64,000 bases of DNA from an uncultured Oscillospiraceae bacterium. GTDB taxonomy: Bacteria; Bacillota; Clostridia; Oscillospirales; Oscillospiraceae. The notes under the pieces were generated by a model. It made no database searches. It was not told where the DNA came from and was given only the letters and a program-made list of their open reading frames with translations. Location of the stretch: positions 1-64,000 of the forward strand of contig CANQJZ010000009.1 of the NCBI GenBank assembly GCA_947624385.1. Reading direction: 5' to 3'. A program made the position numbers and the translations under genes. This document shows, piece after piece, positions 49,161-56,571 of the stretch (positions are counted from its first letter, which is position 1; every line of letters begins with the position of its first letter).

Positions 49161-50741
49161 ATGTGCGGTATCATGGGATTTACAAAAAGGACGCTTTCAG
49201 AGGACCAGCTTCGGCCCTATTTCGACCGGACCTGTTTCCGCGGCCCGGACATGACCCGTGTGGAAAAGGCCGGGAGCGGCTGGCTTTGCTTTCACCGGCT
49301 GGCCATCATGGGCCTGCACCCCAACGGCATGCAGCCGTTCCACCTGGACGGGGATATGGCCGTGTGCAACGGGGAGCTGTATCTCTTCCGTCCTATTAAG
49401 GCGGAGCTTGCCAAAGAATATAATTTCCAAAGCCAGTCTGACTGCGAGATCATCCTGCCCATGTACCGCAAGTACGGGCTGGACATGTTCGCCATGCTGG
49501 ACGCGGAATTTGCCATGATCATCTATGACAGCCAAAAGGACCGGTTCGTCGCCGCCCGGGACCCCATCGGCATACGGCCGCTTTTCTACGGCTGTCTGGA
49601 CGACGGGAGCATGGTATTTGCCAGCGAGGCGAAAAACCTGGTGGGCCTGTGTAAAGAGATCGTCCCCTTCCCGCCCGGCCATTATTACGCCGACGGGAAA
49701 TTCACCCGCTACGCCGACGTTACCACGGTGGACCGGTATGTGGACAACGATCTGGAGACCGTCTGCCGCAATATCCGTGAAAAGCTGATATTGGGCGTGG
49801 ACAAGCGCCTGGACGCGGACGCGCCTCTGGGCTTTCTCCTGTCCGGCGGCCTGGATTCCAGCCTGGTCTGCGCCATATCCGCCCGCATCCTGGGCAAGCA
49901 TATCCGCTCCTTCGCCATCGGCATGGATAAAGACGCCATCGACCTCAAATACGCCCGCCAGGTGGCGGACTACATCGGCGCGGACCACACGGAGGTGTAC
50001 ATGACCCGCCAGCAGGTGCTGGACACGCTGGAGGAAGTCATCGCCATGCTTGGCACTTATGACATCACCACCATCCGTGCCAGCATGGGCATGTACCTGT
50101 GCTGCAAAGCCATCCACGACACCACGGACGTGCGTGTGCTGCTGACCGGGGAGATATCCGACGAGCTGTTCGGCTATAAATACACCGACTTCGCCCCCTC
50201 CCCCGAGGCGTTCCAGCAGGAGGCCAAAAAGCGGGTTGACGAGCTTTATATGTACGACGTGCTCCGGGCCGACCGGTGCATCTCCGCCAACTCCCTGGAG
50301 GCCCGCGTACCCTTCGGCGATCTGGATTTTGTCAAATACGTCATGAGCGTAGACCCAAGGCTCAAAGTCAACAGCTACAACATGGGCAAGTATCTGCTCC
50401 GGCACGCCTTTGAAAAGGACCACATCCTGCCCGACAGCATCCTCTGGCGGCAAAAGGCGGCCTTCTCCGACGCGGTGGGCCACTCCATGGTGGACGACCT
50501 GAAGGCATATGCCGAGACAAAGTACACCGACGGGGAATTTGAACAGCGCCGGCTGGCCTACGATTTCGCCCAACCCTTCACCAAGGAGAGCCTTCTCTAC
50601 CGGGAGATATTCGAGAAATACTACCCCGGCCAGGCCCCCATGGTCAAGGACTTCTGGATGCCCAACAAGTCCTGGGCCGGCTGCGACGTGAACGACCCCA
50701 GCGCCCGTGTGCTGGCCAACTACGGCGCCAGCGGCCAATAA
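49161..50741 (+). CDS. asnB: Asparagine synthase (glutamine-hydrolysing)
   Basis: Makes asparagine from aspartate using glutamine nitrogen. The start MCGIMGF exposes Cys2 as the amidotransferase nucleophile after Met removal, which fixes ATG 49161; AAGGAG lies upstream. The N-terminal glutaminase domain (1-about 190) is followed by the synthetase domain with the PP-loop LLSGGLDSSLV (about 228-238). At 526 residues it belongs to the AsnB branch of normal length. Its expression must read through, or start after, a terminator just upstream. Confidence 0.96.
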   Translation: MCGIMGFTKRTLSEDQLRPYFDRTCFRGPDMTRVEKAGSGWLCFHRLAIMGLHPNGMQPFHLDGDMAVCNGELYLFRPIKAELAKEYNFQSQSDCEIILPMYRKYGLDMFAMLDAEFAMIIYDSQKDRFVAARDPIGIRPLFYGCLDDGSMVFASEAKNLVGLCKEIVPFPPGHYYADGKFTRYADVTTVDRYVDNDLETVCRNIREKLILGVDKRLDADAPLGFLLSGGLDSSLVCAISARILGKHIRSFAIGMDKDAIDLKYARQVADYIGADHTEVYMTRQQVLDTLEEVIAMLGTYDITTIRASMGMYLCCKAIHDTTDVRVLLTGEISDELFGYKYTDFAPSPEAFQQEAKKRVDELYMYDVLRADRCISANSLEARVPFGDLDFVKYVMSVDPRLKVNSYNMGKYLLRHAFEKDHILPDSILWRQKAAFSDAVGHSMVDDLKAYAETKYTDGEFEQRRLAYDFAQPFTKESLLYREIFEKYYPGQAPMVKDFWMPNKSWAGCDVNDPSARVLANYGASGQ

Positions 50742-50809
50742 ACGTCTATGCAAATTTCACGAAATATGCTATAATCCCTTAGATTTACATACAGCGAGGG
50801 ATAGACACC

Positions 50810-51595
50810 GTGTGGAAGTATTTTGGCGTAGTCTGCAATGTTTTGACGGTGCTGCTGGGCGGGAGTCTGGGGCTGCTGCTCCGGCGCAGGTCCGGCGGCG
50901 CGCCCCGGAAAAAGGCGGGAAAGTTCCCGTCCCGCGAGCCTCTGCCGGAGGCGATGATGGTGTGTCTCGGCTTTTGCACCGTATTCGCCGCGGCCGGCGG
51001 CATCGTGGGCGTGACCAGCGGCGTGCAGGCGCTCGTCTGCGTGGCCAGCATGGCGGCTGGTCTGCTGATCGGCTGGCTCGTCCGCCTGGACGATAGGCTC
51101 AACCGCCTTGGGGACGCGGTGCTGGCCAAAATTGGCGGCGGTGCGGAGGGCGTGAGCCACCCGGCGGAGGGCTTTGTGACGGCCTGCCTTCTTTTCTGCA
51201 TCGGGTCCATGACGGTGCTTGGCTCCTTTGAGAGCGCCGCCAACCCGGCGGGACATCTTGCCCTGGAGTGTCACACCACCCTTCTCATCAAGTCCATGCT
51301 GGACTTTGTGTCCTCCACCTGCCTTTCGGTGACGTACGGCGCGTCGGTGCTGGCGTCGGCGGCGTTCGTGCTTGTCTTTCAGGGGGCGCTGGTGGCCCTG
51401 GCCGCGTCCATACAGCCCTTTTTGGAGCGGGTGGGCGCCATGCCGTCCATGAGCTGCGTAGGCTCGCTGGTGCTGCTGGCGATCGCGCTGAACCTGCTGG
51501 GCATCAAAAAGATCAAGACCGCCGACTACCTGCCGGCCCTGTTTCTGCCCATACTTATCTGCTGGCTTTTGACGACGGCGGGCGTAGCGGTCTGA
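50810..51595 (+). CDS. DUF554 family membrane protein
   Basis: A 261-residue protein with seven or so hydrophobic helices. The start is GTG (50810) with GAGGG about 10 bases upstream, giving MWKYFGVVCNVLTVLLGGSLG; the GTLxNxxxVxxGGxxG-like N-terminus and TACLLFCIGSMTVLGSFE match DUF554 (YdfK/YqgA). The function is unknown, possibly transport. TATAAT at 50770-50775 with TATGCA 17 bases upstream is a likely promoter. Confidence 0.88.
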   Translation: MWKYFGVVCNVLTVLLGGSLGLLLRRRSGGAPRKKAGKFPSREPLPEAMMVCLGFCTVFAAAGGIVGVTSGVQALVCVASMAAGLLIGWLVRLDDRLNRLGDAVLAKIGGGAEGVSHPAEGFVTACLLFCIGSMTVLGSFESAANPAGHLALECHTTLLIKSMLDFVSSTCLSVTYGASVLASAAFVLVFQGALVALAASIQPFLERVGAMPSMSCVGSLVLLAIALNLLGIKKIKTADYLPALFLPILICWLLTTAGVAV

Positions 51596-51694
51596 CGCGC
51601 TTTCCAATTTTTTGCAAACAGACGGTTGCAGTTTCCGGAAAAATGTGGTTAAATATATTGAAGTGTTTGAAACTCATGATAAGGAGGTGCGTAT

Positions 51695-52549
51695 ATGGGA
51701 AGACCTGACGGCATCCGCGTCCGGGAAGCCTCTAACCCGATATACTATCTGATACCCCAGTTCATGCCGCATCGGCACGACTCCATGAACATGATCACAG
51801 TGGACATACCGGTGGAGCCCCTGCGCCAGTATATGAACGCCCAGCGCAAGCAGGGCCGGCACATCAGCCATATGGCCCTCATCATGACGGCCTACGCCCA
51901 AACGGTGGCGGCGTTTCCGCTGCTGAACCGCTTTCTGGTGAACAAGCGGATATACGAGCACAAGGACCTGAAGGTAGCCCTGGTGGTGCTCCGCGCCGGC
52001 GGCGGCGCCAACGACGACACCGAGTCCAAGCTGGACCTCAGCCCCTCGGACACGATTTTTGATATCCAGAACAAGATCGACAAATACGTGGAGGAAAACG
52101 CCGCCGGCGGCGAGGAAAACGAGACCAGCATCGACAAGGTCATGGGCGTTATCCTGAAAATGCCCTGGCTTATCAACTTCATCGGCTGGGTGTTCCGCTT
52201 TGGGGACAAGCACGGTCTCATCCCCCAGTCGCTTCTGGACGTGAGCCCCTTCCACGCCAGCGTCCTCATCACCAACCTTGCCAGCATCCGCACCAACCAC
52301 ATCTATCACCACGTCTACGATTTCGGCACCACGTCCATCTCCATCGCCATGGGCAACATGCGCGACATCGTAAAGCGCGGCAAGGGCGGTCAGCCCGAGG
52401 TCATCCGTTGCATCCCCCTGGGCATCGTCATGGACGAGCGCATCGCCTCGGGGCACTACTTCGCCCTGGCCTTCGCCCACATGCGGGAGCTGCTGGCCCA
52501 CCCGGAGGAAATGGAAACACCGGCGGACACCTCCCACCCCGTACTGTAA
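51695..52549 (+). CDS. Stand-alone E2 (2-oxo acid dehydrogenase acyltransferase)-fold protein
   Basis: A 284-residue protein resembling the catalytic domain of lipoamide acyltransferases (chloramphenicol acetyltransferase fold), including FPLLNRFLV, DVSPFHASVLITNLAS and PLGIVMDERIASGHYFA (242-258). It has no lipoyl or peripheral-subunit domain, and no E1 or E3 gene is near. The E2 active-site motif DHRxxDG reads DERIASG here, so the catalytic His and Asp are both replaced. It may be a structural or binding relative, or use other residues. AAGGAGG precedes ATG; TTGCAG-17-TTAAAT upstream is a possible promoter. Confidence 0.82.
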   Translation: MGRPDGIRVREASNPIYYLIPQFMPHRHDSMNMITVDIPVEPLRQYMNAQRKQGRHISHMALIMTAYAQTVAAFPLLNRFLVNKRIYEHKDLKVALVVLRAGGGANDDTESKLDLSPSDTIFDIQNKIDKYVEENAAGGEENETSIDKVMGVILKMPWLINFIGWVFRFGDKHGLIPQSLLDVSPFHASVLITNLASIRTNHIYHHVYDFGTTSISIAMGNMRDIVKRGKGGQPEVIRCIPLGIVMDERIASGHYFALAFAHMRELLAHPEEMETPADTSHPVL

Positions 52550-52560
52550 AACTGCATACG

Positions 52561-52595
52561 AAAACGCCGCGGACATCTCGTCCGCGGCGTTTTTT
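52561..52595. terminator. Bidirectional terminator between the E2-fold gene and plsY
   Basis: AAAACGCCGCGGAC (52561-52574) pairs with GTCCGCGGCGTTTT (52580-52593) around ATCTC, followed by more T on the plus strand and preceded by A, so it can end both converging transcripts. Confidence 0.9.
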
Positions 52596-52609
52596 GTCGT
52601 TATAAAAGC

Positions 52610-53284
52610 TCAAAACTTATCCTGCATGCGCTTGTCGCTCTGGCCGGCCGTCCGGCCCCACTTGACCTTTGGCTCCTTGTGGTCGATGAGCCGGAAGATA
52701 TTGCCCCGGTGGCGCCAGATGATGAACATCGCCATGATCAGCACCAGCGAGCCGCACAGGCCCCGCAGCTCCTCCGTGGGGGTGAACAGCCACGTGGCCA
52801 GCGCGCCCGCGAAGCATGCGCACATGCTGGCCAGCGAGACATATTGGGAGAACGCCACCACGATAACGAACACGCCCGTGGCCACCAGGCCCACCCGCCA
52901 GTCCGCCAGCCAAAGCGTAGACATGCAGCACACGACGCCCTTGCCGCCCCGGAACTGGTACTGCACCGGGTACATATGGCCCAGCACCACGCAGAACCCG
53001 GCGAACAGCCGACCCACGGTCACGTAGGTCCCGTCTTTGTCCACGATCAGCATGATGAGCCCGCCGGCCAGCACGGCGATGGCCGTTTTCAGCACGTCCA
53101 CCGCGAACACCGCCGGGCCCCACTTGGCGCCGAACACCCGGACAAAGTTGGTGTACCCGGCGTTGTGGGAGCCGTATTTGCGGATGTCCTTGTGAAAGAC
53201 GAACTTGCTGAGGATCATGGCCCCGTTCAAGGCGCCCAGGCCATAGGACAGGATCGCGATGAGAACGAAAAGAAGCGGTATCAT
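52610..53284 (-). CDS. plsY: Acyl phosphate:glycerol-3-phosphate acyltransferase
   Basis: Puts the first acyl chain on glycerol-3-phosphate for membrane lipids. The 224-residue protein has several transmembrane helices and the PlsY motifs (RKYGSHNAGYTNFVRVFG, LGHMYPV with FRGGKGV). The usual SGNxGATN motif is here SHNAGYTN, a conservative variant seen in clostridia. ATG overlaps the der stop by four bases (ATGA). Confidence 0.93.
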   Translation of the reverse strand: MIPLLFVLIAILSYGLGALNGAMILSKFVFHKDIRKYGSHNAGYTNFVRVFGAKWGPAVFAVDVLKTAIAVLAGGLIMLIVDKDGTYVTVGRLFAGFCVVLGHMYPVQYQFRGGKGVVCCMSTLWLADWRVGLVATGVFVIVVAFSQYVSLASMCACFAGALATWLFTPTEELRGLCGSLVLIMAMFIIWRHRGNIFRLIDHKEPKVKWGRTAGQSDKRMQDKF

Positions 53285-54606
53285 TCGTTGTCTCCTTTCT
53301 GACGGATCGTCAGCTTGACCGGCGTTCCCTCCAGGCCGAACACGGCCCGGATGCGGTTCTCTATATATCTCTGATAGGAAAAATGGAACAATTCCCTGCT
53401 GTTGCAGAAGATGACGAAATGGGGCGGCTTGACGCCGGTCTGGGTCATGTAATAGACCTTCAGGCGGCGGCCCTTGTCCGTAGGCGGCTGCTGCCGCGCC
53501 TGTGCGTCGGCCAGCAGATCGTTCAGCTTTCCGGTGGATATGCGCAGGGACGCCTGCTCATTGGCGGCGTTTATCATATCAAATATACGCCCTGTTCGCT
53601 GTCCCGTCAAGCAGGAGATGAATACCACCGGCGCATAATCCATAAAAGCCAGGTCCTGTTTCACCATTTTCCGCATGCGGTCCATGGTGCCGGTGTCCTT
53701 TTCCACCAGGTCCCACTTGTTCACCACGATAATGCTGGCCTTTCCGGCCTCGTGGGCCAGCCCCGCGATCTTGGTGTCCTGTTCGGTCACGCCGTCTCTT
53801 GCGTCGATCATGATGAGACACACGTCGCTTCGCTCCACGGCCAGCTGTGCCCGCAGCACGGAGAACTTCTCCACCCGGTCGTTGACCCGGCTCTGGCGGC
53901 GAATGCCCGCGGTGTCGATGAAGAGATAGCTTCCAAATTCATTGTCCACGGGGGTGTCCACCGCGTCGCGGGTGGTACCGGGCATATCGGCCACGATCAC
54001 CCGCTTTTCGCCCAGGATATAGTTGATGAGCGAGCTCTTGCCCACGTTGGGCTTGCCTATCACCGCCACGCGGATACGGCCGTCCTCCGCCTCCTCTTCT
54101 TCCGGCGGCGGGAAGTGGGCCACGCACGCGTCCAGCAGGTCGCCGGTGCCGTGGCCGTGTACGGCGGACAGGGCGATGGGATCCCCCAGGCCCAGATTAT
54201 AAAACTCATAGATGCCCGGGTCGTTGGGCCCGATGGCGTCCATCTTGTTCACCGCCAGCACCACGGGCTTGCCGCTGCGCCGCAGGATATCGGCCACGTC
54301 CTTGTCCGCCGCCGTGACGCCGGAGCCGATGTCCGCCACCATGACGATCACGTCCGCGCTGTCGATGGCCAGCATGGCCTGTTCCCGCATGAACAGCAAA
54401 ATCTCGTTGGCCGTGTTGGGCTCGATACCGCCGGTATCCACGATGTCGAAGGTCCGGCCCGTCCACTCGCAGGAGGCGTACAGCCTGTCCCGGGTCACGC
54501 CGGGGGTGTCCTCCACGATGGACAGGCGCTTTCCGGCCAGACGGTTAAAAAGCAGGCTCTTGCCCACGTTGGGCCGGCCCACGATGGCCACCAATGGTCT
54601 CGCCAT
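53281..54606 (-). CDS. der: Ribosome biogenesis GTPase Der (EngA)
   Basis: A 441-residue protein with two tandem GTPase domains: the first with GRPNVGKS, DTGG and NKMD, the second with GKPNVGKSS, DTAG and NKWD, then a C-terminal KH-like domain. Der acts in 50S subunit assembly. The der-plsY pair is common in Firmicutes. Confidence 0.97.
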   Translation of the reverse strand: MARPLVAIVGRPNVGKSLLFNRLAGKRLSIVEDTPGVTRDRLYASCEWTGRTFDIVDTGGIEPNTANEILLFMREQAMLAIDSADVIVMVADIGSGVTAADKDVADILRRSGKPVVLAVNKMDAIGPNDPGIYEFYNLGLGDPIALSAVHGHGTGDLLDACVAHFPPPEEEEAEDGRIRVAVIGKPNVGKSSLINYILGEKRVIVADMPGTTRDAVDTPVDNEFGSYLFIDTAGIRRQSRVNDRVEKFSVLRAQLAVERSDVCLIMIDARDGVTEQDTKIAGLAHEAGKASIIVVNKWDLVEKDTGTMDRMRKMVKQDLAFMDYAPVVFISCLTGQRTGRIFDMINAANEQASLRISTGKLNDLLADAQARQQPPTDKGRRLKVYYMTQTGVKPPHFVIFCNSRELFHFSYQRYIENRIRAVFGLEGTPVKLTIRQKGDNE

Positions 54607-54686
54607 AAACGCTATCCGCCTCCTTTCCTTTGTGTATAGCGTTCTAGGGACGGCCTGCGCCGCCCCATAGATCAGCCCTTGTCAGC

Positions 54687-54709
54687 AAAAAAGGGAGGCG
54701 CGGCCTCCC
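54687..54709 (-). terminator. Terminator of rpmF
   Basis: On the minus strand GGGAGGC (54709-54703) pairs with GCCTCCC (54699-54693), followed by six T. Confidence 0.9.
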
Positions 54710-54723
54710 AGTCTTGCAGAAGA

Positions 54724-54915
54724 TCACTTCTCCTCGTCGCCCACGGCGACGACCTCACGGCCGTCGTACTTGCCGCACTTGGGGCACGCACGGTGAGGCA
54801 CGTGGTACTCGCCGCAGTTGGGGCATGCGACCAGCTTAGGCGCGCTCAGCTTCCAGACGCTGGAACGCCGCTTGCTCTTTCTGGCATGGGAGACCTTTCT
54901 TTTGGGGACCGCCAT
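54724..54915 (-). CDS. rpmF: 50S ribosomal protein L32
   Basis: A 63-residue basic protein starting MAVPKRKVSHARKSKRRSS, with four zinc-binding cysteines (CPNC and CPKC). This is the C+ form of L32. It lies three bases after the DUF177 gene, its standard partner. Confidence 0.97.
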   Translation of the reverse strand: MAVPKRKVSHARKSKRRSSVWKLSAPKLVACPNCGEYHVPHRACPKCGKYDGREVVAVGDEEK

Positions 54916-54918
54916 CGT

Positions 54919-55425
54919 TCACACCTCCTGAATATCATCCAACAGCTGCCCAAGGGCCGCCATTCTCGGATCGATCTCTTTTTTGCAGCCGCAGGGGCCG
55001 TCGTTCAGGTCCTTCCCGCACACAGGGCACAGGCCCTTGCAGTCCGGCCGGCACAGGAATTTCCTGTCCATGTCCAGGATCAAACACGTCTCCACCACGT
55101 CGGACACGTCCACGCCGTCCCCGTCCAGGGGGAAGACGTTCTCGCTGTCCGCGTCCTCCGCGTCCGCCTGCAATGTGGCGGTATAGCGGGGCGTGAGCCT
55201 CTTTTCAAAGGGCTTTCCGCACCGGTCGCAGAGAACGGTCATATCCGCCTCCACGTCGGCGGTCAGCGTCAGCACACCGGCGGTATTTTTCACCACACCC
55301 GTGGCCGTCACCGGCCCATGAAAAGCCTCCAGACCCGGAAACGCCAGCCGCTCCCGGTCCAGCTCGCACCGGAAAGACACGCTCTTTCCCGGCGCTTCGA
55401 TGATTTCGTGCAGATCTAAGATCAT
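54919..55425 (-). CDS. DUF177 (YceD) family protein
   Basis: A 168-residue protein linked to 23S rRNA processing and L32 supply in other bacteria. It carries two cysteine pairs (CDRCGKPF, and CRPDCKGLCPVCGKDL) likely to bind zinc, and the C-terminal DPRMAALGQLLDD is typical. ATG at 55425 (MILDLHEII) is chosen for its AGAGGT site; four residues or so upstream are also open. A perfect consensus promoter precedes it. DUF177-rpmF is a conserved pair. Confidence 0.92.
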   Translation of the reverse strand: MILDLHEIIEAPGKSVSFRCELDRERLAFPGLEAFHGPVTATGVVKNTAGVLTLTADVEADMTVLCDRCGKPFEKRLTPRYTATLQADAEDADSENVFPLDGDGVDVSDVVETCLILDMDRKFLCRPDCKGLCPVCGKDLNDGPCGCKKEIDPRMAALGQLLDDIQEV

Positions 55426-55452
55426 TGGACAAACCTCTACAGTCGCCAAAGT

Positions 55453-55481
55453 ATTATAAATTAAGACAATCCCGTTGTCAA
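55453..55481 (-). promoter_or_regulatory. Perfect consensus promoter of DUF177-rpmF
   Basis: Minus strand TTGACA (55481-55476), 17 bases, TATAAT (55458-55453). The start would be near 55446, 20 bases before the ATG. Its -35 box overlaps that of the plus-strand promoter for the pseudouridine synthase. Confidence 0.88.
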
Positions 55482-55503
55482 TGCTAAATTTTCATGATAC
55501 ACT
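55475..55503 (+). promoter_or_regulatory. Promoter of the RluA-type gene, placing the transcript start at the ATG
   Basis: Plus strand TTGTCA (55475-55480), 17 bases, TACACT (55498-55503). The ATG at 55510 is seven bases after the -10 box and no ribosome binding site lies between. Confidence 0.6.
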
Positions 55504-55509
55504 GTATTT

Positions 55510-56505
55510 ATGAAAGAGTTTACCGTCACGAAAAACGACGCGGGCCAGCGTGCGGACCGCTTTGCCGCCAAGGCGGCCCCGTCCATACCGTCCTCCCTGC
55601 TGCAAAAGGCGTTTCGCCGCAAGGACGTGAAGGTCAACGGCCACTGGGTCAAGCCCGACGTGCGCCTCCAAGAAGGCGACACGGTGCGCCTTTATATCCC
55701 GGACGGGTTTTTCGACCCGCCGGCGCGTGAGCCGTCCGGTTGGCTGGAGAGCGTGAAGCCCCGGCTGGACATCGTATATGAGGACGAAAATATCCTGCTG
55801 GTGAACAAGCGCCCCGGCGTTCTATGCCACGAGGCCCGGGGCTGGTCGGCTGACACGCTCATCGCCCATATCCAGGCTTACGCCTACCAGTCCGGCCAAT
55901 GGGACCCGGGCGCGGAAAACAGCTTCGCACCGGCCCTGTGCAACCGCATCGACCGGGGCACCGGCGGCATCGTCATAGCGGCGAAAAACGCCCCCGCCCT
56001 GCGGGCCATGGACGAGATGATACGCGCCCGCCAGGTGGACAAGCAGTATCTCTGCGTGTGCCTGGGCCGCCCGGAGCCCCCCGCCGGACGGCTGGAGGGC
56101 TGGCTTTTGAAAGACGCGGCGAAAAACCAGGTCTATGTCAAGTCCGGCCCCGCGCCGGGGGCCGCCTTTGCCGCCACGGACTATCAGGTCCTGGCCAGCC
56201 GCGACGGCCTCAGTCTGGTGGCTTGTCGGCTCCACACGGGCCGCACCCACCAGATACGGGTGCAGATGGCAAACGCCGGCTGGCCCCTTTTGGGCGACAG
56301 CAAATACGGCCGGGAAAAGCTGAACCGGCGGCACGGCGAGCACCGGCAGCTTCTCTGGTCCTGGCGGCTCACCTTCGCCTTCACCTCCGACGCCGGCGCG
56401 CTTGCCTATCTCGCCGGCCGGACCTTCACGGTCCCGGACGTACCCTTCGTGGGGAAATATTTTCCCCACGCCGACCTGTCCCCCTCCATCTTGCGCATCG
56501 AGTAG
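55510..56505 (+). CDS. RluA family pseudouridine synthase
   Basis: A 331-residue enzyme with an N-terminal S4-like RNA-binding domain (about 10-65; RKDVKVNGHWVKPD) and the pseudouridine synthase core. The catalytic aspartate lies in CNRIDRGTGGIVI (the family motif is HRLDRxTSG), followed by LHTGRTHQIRVQ. It modifies uridines in 23S rRNA or tRNA; which ones is not decided. The promoter spacing suggests a leaderless mRNA. Confidence 0.92.
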   Translation: MKEFTVTKNDAGQRADRFAAKAAPSIPSSLLQKAFRRKDVKVNGHWVKPDVRLQEGDTVRLYIPDGFFDPPAREPSGWLESVKPRLDIVYEDENILLVNKRPGVLCHEARGWSADTLIAHIQAYAYQSGQWDPGAENSFAPALCNRIDRGTGGIVIAAKNAPALRAMDEMIRARQVDKQYLCVCLGRPEPPAGRLEGWLLKDAAKNQVYVKSGPAPGAAFAATDYQVLASRDGLSLVACRLHTGRTHQIRVQMANAGWPLLGDSKYGREKLNRRHGEHRQLLWSWRLTFAFTSDAGALAYLAGRTFTVPDVPFVGKYFPHADLSPSILRIE

Positions 56506-56519
56506 AAATATAGTATAAT
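56491..56519 (+). promoter_or_regulatory. Promoter of the large BspA-like gene
   Basis: TTGCGC (56491-56496), 17 bases, TATAAT (56514-56519), start near 56526. The leader is about 46 bases and ends with GAAAGGAG before the ATG. The -35 box lies inside the last codons of the pseudouridine synthase gene. Confidence 0.7.
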
Positions 56520-56571
56520 ATATTTTTGTAAGTTGTTTTCAATTTGTTTCCCGGCGAAAGGAGTATGCCCC

